DNA of 64,000 nucleotides from Paragordius varius (taxonomy: Eukaryota > Nematomorpha), in contig OZ176055.1 in assembly GCA_964247055.1 (NCBI GenBank), positions 8,680,001 through 8,744,000 of the forward strand, given 5' to 3'. The position numbers and the translations under genes were made by a program. Below the pieces are notes generated by a model. The model made no database searches. It saw only the letters and a list, made by a program, of their open reading frames with translations, and had not been told where the DNA came from. This document shows, in pieces, positions 14,201 through 28,600 of the stretch (positions are counted from its first letter, which is position 1; every line of letters begins with the position of its first letter).

Positions 14201-16273
14201 TGATAATGGATTTGTTAGGTTTCATTTAAAAAATATTTGCTAGGTTCCAACATATGTTTCGTAAAAAGCAAATAAAAGTTAAATATTAGTAATTTAATGT
14301 TTCCCACCTAGTAATAAGGTGTTCTTGAAATATTTATTAAAAACAAAAAAAGAGATAAATATTAAAATAGATGTTTAATAAACAAGTTAGTAAAAAAGAA
14401 AGCATTAAAATGCTAAAACGCTAATCAAGACGCAATATTACATTTTTTTACATAATATATAAATAATATATTATATTTGCATAAATTAAACATCATGAAT
14501 TATGAAATAGCCTATGGGTAAATGTCTGTATTAATTATAAGAGCAGCGTATGATAAAAAAACAACAAATGGTTGCAATTAAACAATTTTCCCTATATTTC
14601 AACAGCAATTTTATTATAAAATATGGACAGACTATTTTTCATACCATGCGTTACTGTAATTAAATGAAAAAAAACGTCGAAATTTATCTATATATACCGT
14701 ATACAGTCAAGATAATGCTTCCAATTAACATAATGATAGTTTGAAGAGTATCGGTATATATGACAGCAGCCAATCCACCTTTACAAAAAAAAATAAAAAA
14801 GAGCTAAAAATCAAATAATTCAAGTAATAAATAGCTTTTTTGTGCATAAATAGGGACTACATACACATTTTTTTTAAAAACTTAAATTTAATAATATAAC
14901 CATCTATCATTGGTTGGTATAAAAAAATTTTTGTAAAAAAAATTATCCCCAAAAATTTTTTGTACCGTTTGTAACACACAATTTTGTACAAAAAATAATC
15001 AGTTTAAAGTATTCGCATAATCAACTCATAAAAATAATTCAGCTTCCAAAAATATGTAATTATAATACGTTTTTCAAAAATAAAAAATCTTACCTGTAAC
15101 CGTGCATAAACACGTTAGAAAGAGAATAAATAGGATAGATGGATAGAGATTCCAATGCAAACTTTGTTGTATGAATAAAGCACCGGCATACAAATTAACC
15201 TTAAATAAAAGCGGTTAAAAATTAAAACAAATCATCTTTAATAAATTTATACAGTATAAATGTTAAAATTATCAAAACAAAATATAAAAAGTAACTGACA
15301 AACATTGGGTATATAAAGAAGGCAAGAGTTATTTTTTAATGTTTTTATTTTGTGTGAAGTATATGATATATGGGTTACAATTTAAAAATATAGAAAGGCA
15401 TGTGTTGCCATTTTGAATTTATTTCTTTCGTATTTCGCAACGCCAAACGATAGGTTATATTGTTTAAAAAATATGGTTAGTTCTTTACAAAAATGGATAT
15501 GTGTCAATTACTTTTTACATTTTGTTTATATGATTTTAATTTTTACTGTATTATTTTTAGTATCCACTGTGATATATAAAACACCAGCTAAATATAGATA
15601 GATAGATAGATAGGAGGCCAAAACCAGGAAAGTTAGGCATAAAAATATGGAAAAAGCATTAGAAAAAATACCGAGATTTTCGTAAAAATGTATAAAAGCA
15701 TAGATAAACACGCTAAATAGGTTCGAATGCGCCTCCCTCCAAAACGTCGATTCATATATTCTGGTAAGGTACATACCTTAAATATAAAAATAAAAATTAG
15801 TTTAAAAAATAAAAATAGGTAACTAAAAAAATGTATAAAACTTTAATAACTTACTCCGCTTGCTATAAATACAGGTAGGAAGACCCATCCTAACATTTGT
15901 ATCAAAATACAGGCCTAGAAAATGTTAAAAAATAATTATCTTACATTGATTTCAAATGCACCAACTGATAAACCAGTACTTGCACCTGATCCAGCTAACC
16001 CAATGAAATGTTCACTTCCAATATTGCTGGCAAAGAGGGAAGCCCCGACCTAAATAAATTATAATTAACAATAAAATAAATACCGGTAGCCATGTCATAA
16101 GCCTTCCAGCCAAAAAATATCCACTTATAGTGCCACGATTGGCTCTGAATAAGCTCTATAAATATTATTAATAAAATTATTCTTACATAAAATCCAACTC
16201 CCAGCACAAGAATAAAGTAAAGAACAACTATAGCGATATCGCCAGTTTTTAAAAGTGAAACTGTTTCATTCAT
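2222..16273 (-). CDS. SLC5 sodium/glucose-type cotransporter (SGLT-like), 18 exons
   Basis: Plasma-membrane sodium-coupled sugar symporter. Exons in gene order: 16273-16187, 16155-16084, 16049-15945, 15914-15855, 15776-15672, 15199-15094, 14778-14698, 12916-12712, 12195-12128, 11697-11489, 9636-9501, 8527-8420, 7910-7760, 6579-6411, 4952-4705, 4134-4045, 3468-3284, 2445-2222. All phases agree and give 802 aa; vertebrate SGLT1 has 664. Residues that bind sugar in SGLT1 appear kept: N62 and H67 (SNIGSEHF), E86 (GAFEIN), WYWCADQ at 360-366, K392 (GYLKMLP), and Q522 and Q528 in the GGQL...YIQS stretch. The pore Asp of YTDTLQT is also present. Extra length is a glycosylatable loop (SNNETS, exons 8-10) and an Asn-rich cytosolic insert of about 90 residues (exons 16-17) before the last membrane helix. 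An in-frame ATG at 16297 is an alternative start. The three 5' introns are only 30-34 nt; later introns are long and repeat-rich. Sugar specificity is inferred from these residues. Confidence 0.94.
2551..2812. repeat. Foldback MITE, family C, diverged copy
   Basis: The left end has a decayed TACAGTAAATTAAAATTATACG. The right end is the inverted counterpart, including AACGTTTTGCCCG and TTTTTACTGTA. It is the weakest copy of a family seen at 8598, 17830, 29104 and 32295. Confidence 0.5.
3600..3920. repeat. Dispersed repeat shared with 55430-55730
   Basis: The stretch around TCTCAAACC...GCCGCCATTTT, followed by an AAGCTTT...AAGC segment and AAAACCGTAGTTTATTAAC, has a diverged same-orientation match near 55430-55730. 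It lies inside the intron before the penultimate exon of the SLC5 gene. The family is not recognised. Confidence 0.4.
4980..6170. repeat. Tandem array with a copied exon-15 edge
   Basis: At least six diverged units of about 150-200 bp share GGCATATCATAATTTGTG, then AGGACTAAAAATTATGTG, then an ATACA-GCGCCATA-TGTGTGTAT block. Units are visible near 5072, 5217, 5417, 5580, 5770 and 5963. The far end (about 6095-6165) is a degraded copy of the first bases of SLC5 exon 15 (compare 4915-4980), including its acceptor. The array therefore arose by tandem duplication across an exon-intron boundary. Confidence 0.75.
6560..7110. repeat. Short-period tandem repeats seeded at exon-14 edge
   Basis: The sequence spanning the exon-14 acceptor (CAGTATAAAAACTCTAAAAAGTG then CAAAAAATAT) recurs in decayed form near 6675, 6800, 6875, 6928 and 7018. 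The CTAAAAAG-GCA core is best kept. The array fills the upstream side of this intron. Confidence 0.55.
7272..7725. repeat. Foldback MITE, family A, copy 1
   Basis: It opens with ATACCATTTAGAATTCAA and closes with the inverted complement AATTGTAAATGGTAT. The arms carry several direct repeats of TTGAACAATTCAAATTCACC (left) or their complement (right), around an AT-rich core. Confidence 0.85.
8238..8280. repeat. AT dinucleotide microsatellite
   Basis: An uninterrupted (AT)n/(TA)n run lies within an SLC5 intron. Confidence 0.9.
8598..8876. repeat. Foldback MITE, family C
   Basis: The left arm begins AAATTGAAATTATACGGAC-AAAACGT and the right arm ends with the complement, TTTTGTCCGTATAATTTC. The arms also share the AGACAACCATAC...TATGGTTGT segment. 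Confidence 0.8.
9930..11490. repeat. Tandem array of SLC5 exon-10 3' edge copies
   Basis: Units carry a decayed copy of the exon-10 end plus splice donor and intron start, with the core AACCTGATCAGCGCACCAAT followed by ACTAGCGGTCGTTTGTCC. Copies begin near 9960, 10130, 10313, 10560, 10738, 10958, 11166 and 11347, spaced roughly 140-250 bp. The authentic exon end lies at 11489. Copies nearer the true exon match better, which suggests stepwise expansion away from it. Confidence 0.85.
13028..13558. repeat. Foldback MITE, family B, copy 1
   Basis: It starts ATACCATTTGCACTTCAA and ends with the complement, TTGAAGTGCAAATGATAT. The arms repeat CTTGAACA-TTCAAGTTGGTC motifs. The ends resemble family A, but the internal repeat differs. 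Confidence 0.8.
13575..13745. repeat. Diverged foldback, family D-like
   Basis: It contains GGCAAACACAGTAGTGTAT, then AACAACAAAATGTTGAA, and near its end TACTACTG...CAATTGGCCA. These match the family D copies at 19016 and 35707 at lower identity. A further weak match lies near 14515-14650. Confidence 0.5.
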
Positions 16274-16354
16274 AATAATGTAATTTGAAGCGAGCAATGA
16301 GATTGCAATTTTTTTGTCACACTAGGAACACATTTTCAACATGTTTCAAAAATC
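16274..16354. promoter_or_regulatory. Shared bidirectional promoter, SLC5 gene / KRR1
   Basis: Only 81 bp separate the SLC5 start codon (16273, minus) from the KRR1 start codon (16355, plus). Both 5' UTRs and any core promoter must lie here, or upstream non-coding exons must overlap the other gene. I see no clear TATA box that I would assign to one direction. Confidence 0.5.
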
Positions 16355-19600
<3,246 letters not shown>

Positions 19601-20344
19601 AAGAAGTCATCATTTATTATTATTATTATTATGCATTCTATGGCCAATATATATTTTATATGTGTCTTACATTTTTTTGACAAATAAAGAATAAATAAAA
19701 ATATAAATTTAATGATTGTGTTGTCTTTATATGAGTATATATATTCATATGGTTATGGAATTTTTTCATTTTTAATACAAAACAGCAAAACATAAAAAGA
19801 AAATATTATATAGGAAAACCATATATATTTTGATTAATTACATAAGTTTAATTGCAATTGTGATATACCATTTACAATTCGAATTCACCCTAAAAATAAA
19901 TTATGTGTTTTCGGGCTAATATAACTTATTAATATGAAATAAATCTTTATGGCTTAGACTATTATAAAAAATATAAGTAATTTTTAATCTTAAAAAAAAT
20001 ATTTTAGGGTAGTTTAAATTGTTCGAGGGTGAATTACAATTGTGATATATGATATTGAGTATATATAACCAATTTGCATCGCTATTCGATATTAAGCCAC
20101 TGAAAAAGTAGGTTTACCATTATATAGGTTTTTTATAAACAATCATTTTAATATCGTACTTTTTATGTTTTGTTTTTATAATTTAAGTTATATTCCTTAT
20201 AATATCATCCCATAATCAAACATTACTTCGTTGTTCTAGAAAAAAATCAAGGTATTTCTATGCCAAAACAATCATATAGTAAGTAGTCTTTACTTTTCAT
20301 AATTTGTCTTTAAATTATAAATAGTTATGTTATGTGTGCGTTTT
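19601..20344. other. Tail-to-tail spacer between KRR1 and the SLC6 gene
   Basis: It contains the KRR1 3' UTR, with an AATAAATAAAAATAA run near 19690 that could serve for polyadenylation, and a family A MITE at 19864-20050. No further gene is seen. Confidence 0.6.
19864..20050. repeat. Foldback MITE, family A, short copy
   Basis: The left end ATACCATTTACAATTCGAAT with a single TTCACCC unit is mirrored by GGGTGAATTACAATTG. It is among the shortest copies and has almost no internal repeats. Confidence 0.75.
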
Positions 20345-23300
20345 TTAAATAATGGGTGTTTTAGGTTCCGTTCTTTCAAACCGTTGATAATCCCTCTTGG
20401 CTAAATTATAATCTTCGTTGGATAAATCATATTCTAACGGGTCTGCACCAGTAACATTGGCGTTGTTTTTACCATTTTCCATATTCATATTTATATTGTC
20501 ACCAGTTTTTTCTTCATTGACAGATGATGGGAAAGAAAAGCGTTGTTGAATTGAATCTCTATGCCTGAGTGGTGATTTTATACTAGCCAAAGTAAATCTG
20601 TGCCTATTAATCACACATAAGGATTAAGGAAAAGCTTATAAAATGTATATCGTCAGAATTAATAAAATGTAGTGTAATTATAAGGCGTATCTTAAAATCG
20701 ATATAGCCCATAATAGTGTGCTTGAAAAATTCAATAAAACCGTCGAGAAAAAGCATTAATCATGAGTAATAATAAATGTATGTGGTAATGAACAAATAAT
20801 TTGTAAAGACACAATCATACTTTTTATACCTTAATATTTTTATCAATAATTTAACGTTTTAGGTTGCAAAATTGATATATATATATATAGCGACGATATT
20901 AGTAACACTCTCAATTATAAAATTTAATTGTAATTTGCGTATTAAAAAAAAGTGAAAAAAATGGATGAAATTATAAAAAAAAGGTGTTTGGGTTTTTTTA
21001 ATTTTGTCAAACAATTTTAATTTTTACATCACAGAATGTTTGAGGCGCAAAACTCGAATTTTACTAGTCTAAATCTTTTTTTCGTAGCAAAAACAGTATG
21101 ACATCCAATAAAATAAAACTCTTAAAATATATTTTTTGTTATAAAATCACCTCTAATAAGATTAATTAAGATTCTAAAATATATGGTCAAAATTATTAAC
21201 TATACCATTTACAGTTCAAATTCACCCTTGAACAATTCTAATTCACCCTAAAATGCATTATGTGTTTTTTAAAAATAATTTTTTACATTTTTAAAAATTG
21301 AAATATTATTTAAAATAAAAATAATACTGAAAAACTAATATACCATGACATAAAGATATATTACATAAAAATGAGGAGTTATATTAGCCTAATAAATAAA
21401 TTATTTTCAGGGTGAATTTAAATCGTTCAAGGGTGAATTTGAATTGTAAATTGTATATATTTTTGTTATAACAATCACATCTTATAAATATATGGTTAAA
21501 AATATTTATTATATAGATTTTTAAGATTTATTTCATGCTAAAAAAATATTTTTGCAATATACTTCATTTCAGGAATGGCCATGTTTGAGAGTGCACTATC
21601 AGAAAAACCTGATTCAAACAGTGTACGCCTTCGAGAATTAGCCATAGCTTGGGGTGTTTCATACAAATTCTCTGATATATAAATTAGATTAATTTTATAT
21701 TTGGGTAAACATTTAACGTTATTAAGTTATTGAGCTATTTCCAACATTATAAAGTTTGTATTATAATAATTTAATACTGTGTTTGCAAAAATTTTTATTT
21801 AAAATATTTAAATATAATAACGCAAATAGGACAGCTAAAATAAAAACTGCCAAACAGTTATAGGATTAAGTATATATTTAAACATAAATATAATATAACA
21901 TTTACACCTAAAATTCACCCCTAAACATTATTTGCCCGTGACTATTTTAAATTTACCCTAAAATAAATTATGTGTCTTTAAGCTAATATAACTTATTACT
22001 AATATAAAATATTTCTTCAGACATAACTTATTATTATTCCTGTATTATGTTAATTCTAAATAGAATTTAATTTTTAGAAAATAATAAATTTTTCATATAT
22101 AAAAAATATAATTTATATTAGGGTTAATTTGAAATATTTAAGAGATGAGGTGTAAATGATATATTATATTCTAAAAAACAATCTTGGACGGACCATTATT
22201 TTTTATATGTTAATTTTTACATATAGGCTCAATTCTCAATTCAAAATCCCAATTAAAAAATTATACCATTTTCAAAAGTATCATTAATTTGTCGTCCAAA
22301 AACAAAATTTTGCATCATGTGTGATGGTGTTGGTTCTAATACATCAGTTCTTGAAACTTTTCGACTTTTTCTATTATTAGGCAATTCATTATTTGGGTAA
22401 TTCGATTGGCTTGGTCCCATATACCTAATCCCAGGTTCCGAAACTTTATAATACCTTTGTTGTGGAATGTTGTCATTTCGTTTAACCGATAAATCGTCTA
22501 CAGTTTCACGCGATGGATAAAAATTTGGATATCTCCTATTGCGTGGTAACATTGTTTCGCTTTGATTGGTTACCAGGGGTAGGGTGTTCTTAATTTTATA
22601 TAAATTAAAAATGGTATATTGTAGTTTTTTTAAAAATAATAGTTGGGTGGGTTTTTGACAAAAATAAAAAAATGATAATTGGTCTGACCCGTTTATGAAT
22701 GTTGTTTATTACGGTCTTATAACCAAGTCAACTAATAAAAGATGATCGATTATAAGTTTTGTAAATATTTTGTAAATACACACAACCATGAGCAAAAACA
22801 TTAACCGATTAAATGGGATTATAGGCTAATTAATAACAAATTTTTTCACTTAATTTTATTTTACAATAATTTTATTATATAACATGTCATGTAAATTATG
22901 TTCGCCCTTATTTGACTAGTTATTTTTGAAAACGGTCCAAGTAATGTATACACCATATAAGCGATTAGGCACATCCCAAGTCTACTAAATGGCAGTTATA
23001 GCATAAAATATTCACTTAATTTCAAACTAAATCTCACTGATTTAGTGATTATACATTGAAGAAAAAATCTAAAAATTAACTGATGTGTTTTTTAAAATAC
23101 CATTAATTTTAAATTTACTTACATAAAATAATAGTATTCTTGAAAATACCATACTTACGCAAAATAAAATAAAGGTATGATATACCGAAGTAGGTGTTTT
23201 ATGTTCAGCCAACGTTTCTGCTGCGAAATTTGAATAAATGTTAGGCAAGAGAATCATGTTTGAAGGAATATCAATATCCAAAGGCTGTAAAAAGGTATAG

Positions 23301-25610
23301 ACCCCAGGCTCATCAATTTTTGTCATCATATCTTTTGGTAGTTCCATAAAAACGACTTCTTTGTAACCTGTAAAAGAGCGCAGATTTTATAAACTTAACT
23401 TTAACATTTCAATTTTATTTATAAAAAGTGACGGCGTGGCATAATTAAAAATTAGGTAAAAATTGATAAAAAAAAATATGAAATTTGATTGTAGGTTTTC
23501 CATTTTTTAAATATTTTAAATCTGAACACTGTTTCAATGTATAAAAATATGTAAATTTATTAATGTCATATTATTAGTATTAATACTGAACACTTTCGGA
23601 CAAACATAAAGTGTTGTTCGTCTAACACAGTTTAAATTATTTTATCTGACACACATTTTAATTAATTTTTACAAATTTGTTTACCATTCCCATGTCGAGA
23701 ATAAATCATATATTTAAGATGCTTTTTTCGCAAAATATTATTTTTTAATAAAATTTATTTATGATTTATTGAAAAAAAATAAGGGATAGTAATTTTCATT
23801 AAAAATTAAATATATTATATAATTTTATTGATATAATAACATTTTTTATCATGTTATTTGGTAAATCCATAAAAACCACTACTATTTGTCCTTCAAAAAA
23901 CTCGAATTATTATTAAAAACTTTCAAGATAACTAAGCAAGGTGAAATTATAAATTTAAAAATTTATTAAATATAAGTTAGCTAGCCCCTATAATGACGCC
24001 AATAGTCAGTATATAATACATGGTTTAAAAAATAAAGTTATATAACTCAAAAAGTATAACTTGACTTAAAAATTGGAAAATTACATCAAACGCTGCTATT
24101 TTACAAAGCTTATCATTATGAAGAACTTATAGTAATTTTTCAGTGCATTACGATGTTTTTTTTACTCAAAATAAATTGATAAATTTTAATTATTATATTA
24201 CCATCAAACAAGGAGTATTTTCGTGAAGGTTTAATTTTAATAGCGCCAACATCTTCGATATTCTTTAATTTATCACCACTTTTGCCAGTCGGTGCATTCG
24301 GATTTATGAACAATAAATCCTTGATGCTTAAACTTGTCGATCCTAAATATAAAACAAATTATCAACAAAAAACAATCAATTATTTTAGATTTTTTGAAAA
24401 ATATAATTAAAAATAGAAAGAGAGATTTCCAATTGAGTATAAACTAAATTTACCCATTAATTTACAGAAATTTTAAACAAAAAAAATAACAATTAAAAAA
24501 CAAAACTACTAAATGTAAAACAAATATTTTTGAATAAAATATATTGAATAGATATATGTAAATTGGCAGTATATTTAATTTTATATTTAGGTATTGATTA
24601 AGAAGAAATAATTTTAATTTCGCCCACCGAAACTTTCGTAAATTATCATGAATCATTTCAAAGTTTCAAAATAAAATTTCCTTTTTTCCAAATATATAAT
24701 TTTAAGTTTTTGCTGTAAATTCCCAGTAATTATCAATCAACTTTTCGTATATTAAACAAAATAAACTCTGCAAAAAGAGTTAATATACCATTTACAGTTT
24801 AATTTTACCCTTGAACAATTCAAATTCACCCTTGACCAATTCTAATTCACCTTCGAACAATTCAAATTCCCCCTAATATTAATTATGTATTTTTGAGACT
24901 AAAAATAACCTATATTTTTTTATATTTTTAATAAAAGAAAATTTGTATGTAATCAAAATAATGCTGAATAAATAATAAACATTCTCATAAAAAAATATTT
25001 AATTTTAATGATGAATTATATTAGACCGAAATTTTATAATTCATTTTTAGGGTAAATTTGAATTGTTTAAGGGTAAATTTTGAATTGTTCAAGGGTGAAT
25101 TTGAATTAAGGGTGAATTCGAATTGTAAATGGTATATATTTTACCAGATTGATTGACTAAATCAATGATTTCACGAGCTTTTTTATGGACGGCTTTATTT
25201 AGGATTTGATGATTTGAGCGTTGGATTCGAAAGGCAATTTGTTGAAGTAATTGATGATTTTCCGTATAGGGTCCCCATTGCGAGGTGGGACTTATACATT
25301 TTATAAGACGCTACACCACATACATATAGTGCAAAAAAATTATTTTTTTAACATATTATAAAAATGTTGCCTAAAACAATAAATTTAATATAATTTTTAT
25401 TATTGATTGAATTTTGATAATAATATTTTAATTCATATTATATATTATAGATTTTTAAGTATAAATTAGGATAGCTAATAATAAAACCTGATATTAAAAA
25501 ACCATATGTAAAGAATTAAATTATTATTTAAAATAATTTAAAAAATAAAAATGCATAGAACAATTGATGTACTAAATAACTTTTATTTGTGTTTTACTCA
25601 TAAAACTAAA

Positions 25611-25661
<51 letters not shown>

Positions 25662-28600
25662 TATATCGATGTGTGTGTGTATATATTTTAGTATTAAATT
25701 AAGATTAATAATAAAATAATCCGATTATCAAAAAAACAATATAAAATTAGTTTTTATTATTTATAAAAAAAACTGATAATATAAACCGTTGCATAAGACT
25801 TCAAATTTTAACACCGATGATTAACCTTAAAACTAATTTTCTTTAAAATAGATCGCATTTCGAATCAATTTCAATTTAATATGACATTTAATACATTAAG
25901 TAATAATATATTATTAAAAATATTTCTATTTCTAATAATTATAAAAAGTAAAATAAAAAATTTCAAAACCAGAAAACGATCTAAAAAATCAATTTTAGCC
26001 ATACCTCTTTAAGCATTTCAAATTTGGTTTTAGTTAGAAGGTTGGTTGGTTCCTTCTTAGTTCCCAGGCGATTACGTGATTTATTAAAGAATAGCTTTGA
26101 GGATGGTTTATTGGTGGTTATTTGATCCAACTCTGTTGTATTGTTGGCATCAGTAGGGTCATCATCATCATTCAAAAAATGGGCATGATGATGAGATTGC
26201 TGTCCTTTAACAACCTTGGCATAATTTTCGTTTTTTAATTTTGCGACACTCTCAAGTATTATGTCACCGTGTAGGGATGAACGATTTTGTGAAAGGTTTC
26301 GCGTAGTTCTATTGCCAACATCATCTAATGGGGGAAAAAATGTAGTTTTTGTTAAAGAATTGGCTTATATTATATTGGAAATATTGAAATTTCAAAAATT
26401 AAATCATTAGATTTTTTAAAAAATCTAAAATGTGTTAGTGGTTTAATTTTTGCAAATTCCTCATTCTTTGCAACATTTAATTCAACGTTAAAACCTTATT
26501 AATATTTGATTGAATTTTGAATTCTATTTTGATTCTCATGATGAAAATATAATACCATTTACAATTCAAATTCACCATTTTACAATTCAAATATACCCTC
26601 AAATAAATTGTATGTTTTATTTAGATTAAAATTTACCTATTTTTTTATATATTTTTAAAAAATAAATGTTTTAAACTAAAATAATACTGAAAAAATAATA
26701 AATTATGTCATAAAGATATATTTCATATCAATAATGAATTATATTATTTCGAAAACACATAATTTTTATTTAGGGTGAATTTGAATTGTTTGAGGAGGAT
26801 TTAAATTGTTAAAGGGTGAATTTGAACTGTAAATGGTATATCTTTTGGGGTATTTTAGAATTTATGTGTAAATTTATATGAGGCTAACTTATAAATTGTA
26901 TCTAAAATCAAAATATATATTTTTCAAATAAACACCATAACACTAAAATAAAAACTGGTATTTGACCAAAAAAATGACAATTTTTACCCAAATTAGTTAT
27001 ATATACCTTTAAAACTACCTAAAATGGTTTTTCAAAAAAAAATTTCTTTGCTAAATATAATTATTTCTAAACATCATACTATTTGGTGGTAACGGATGAA
27101 TACTGTTTGAGTTTAGAGATCGGGTTGATTTTCCCCCCACAAACTTTTTACCACAACACAATGCATTTTGCAAACATGTAGCTATTCGTTGAAACCATGT
27201 TTGACACCAATGTTTATAATTATGTTTGGTTTTAGGGGTAGATTTAATCAATTTATTATTTTCTTGATTATACCTATCAAAATTTAAAATATTTAAATTA
27301 TAAATAATGTCTGCCATTGGAAAAAAGATTTTATATAAAATTGTTTTACTTTTGCCGTATTTATATGAGATTTAAAAACAGAAATATGAAAAAATTAGTA
27401 CTTAACAAACAACAATTTAAGTTTGCATTCAAGACTAATTTTAACAAACATATATATTTGAATAAAAAAAGATAAGGTTTATAAAGGTATACAGTAAATT
27501 AAATAAGTAAAAAAATAAAATACGAAAATAATAGGGACAGTTGACCCATCAAACTTAAATTTAAGAGTATTTTGAAATATTATAAGGAACCAAAATCAAT
27601 AAAAAAAATTCAATATTCATTTTTTAAACATATTTTTAATGAAATATTTATAAACTATAACATTAAATTTAAAATGTATAATAAAAAATATATAAATAAA
27701 ATTTATATTTTACCCTTGAAATAAGGACGGTTCAATCGTAAGGAAATAATATATAAAGTAAAATATGATGATTAGAATAGGGAGGATTGATAGGATCCAA
27801 GCAGCTATATTGACTAATTTGGAGAATTGTGATCCCCTTATAACTATCAAATCTCTGAAAAACATTAAAATATTTATATACAATTAAATTTTTAAAAATT
27901 TTCAATTTTAAATTATTAAAAATAATTGAATTCTTCAAGTTTTTCTCATTTAAAAAACAGGTATATAGAAAATTTATTTGTCAAAATCCATATATTATAG
28001 TATACGATTAAAAATCACCTGAAAAAAAACTTTATAAAAAAATAATGTTATAATTTTTTATATCAAAACTACCAAAAATCATGTTAAATTACTGGACAAA
28101 TTTTTTAGCTCTAAAAAAATTAATATAATAAAAAAATCATTTTAACCGCCCACAAGGCCCCTACTAAGTTTTCAAATAATTACTATGTACAATTCAAATT
28201 CACCCTCGAACGATTTAAATTCACCCTTGAACAATTCAAATTCCCCCTCGAACGATTCAAATTCACCCGCAGATAAATTATATGTTTTTTAAGATTGAAT
28301 ATTACCTCTATTATGTAATTTTAAAAATAAAATTTTGTACTAAATTAAAATAATACTGAAAAAATAATAAATTATGCCATAAAGGTATATTTTATATTAA
28401 TGAGAAGTTAGTTATATTAGTTGGAAAACACATAATTTATTTTTAGGGTGAGTTTGAATTGTTCAAGGGTGAATTTAAATCGTTCAAGGAAGGGTGAATT
28501 TGAATTGTTCAAGGGTGAATTTGAACTGTAAATGGTATATTATATATATTTATATCATTTTTAACGTTTTTAGATATCATTTTTTTTAGAAAGAAAGAAT

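Noticed and set aside
15526-15774. Minus-strand 82-codon frame with hydrophobic sequence
   Set aside because: It is a shifted frame over SLC5 exon 5; the correct frame reads [11 protein letters not shown] and ends at the donor at 15672.
2222-16273. Multivitamin or monocarboxylate branch of SLC5
   Set aside because: The WYWCADQ, GYLK and GxxHF motifs and the late 14th helix match the SGLT branch rather than the SMVT/SMCT branch.
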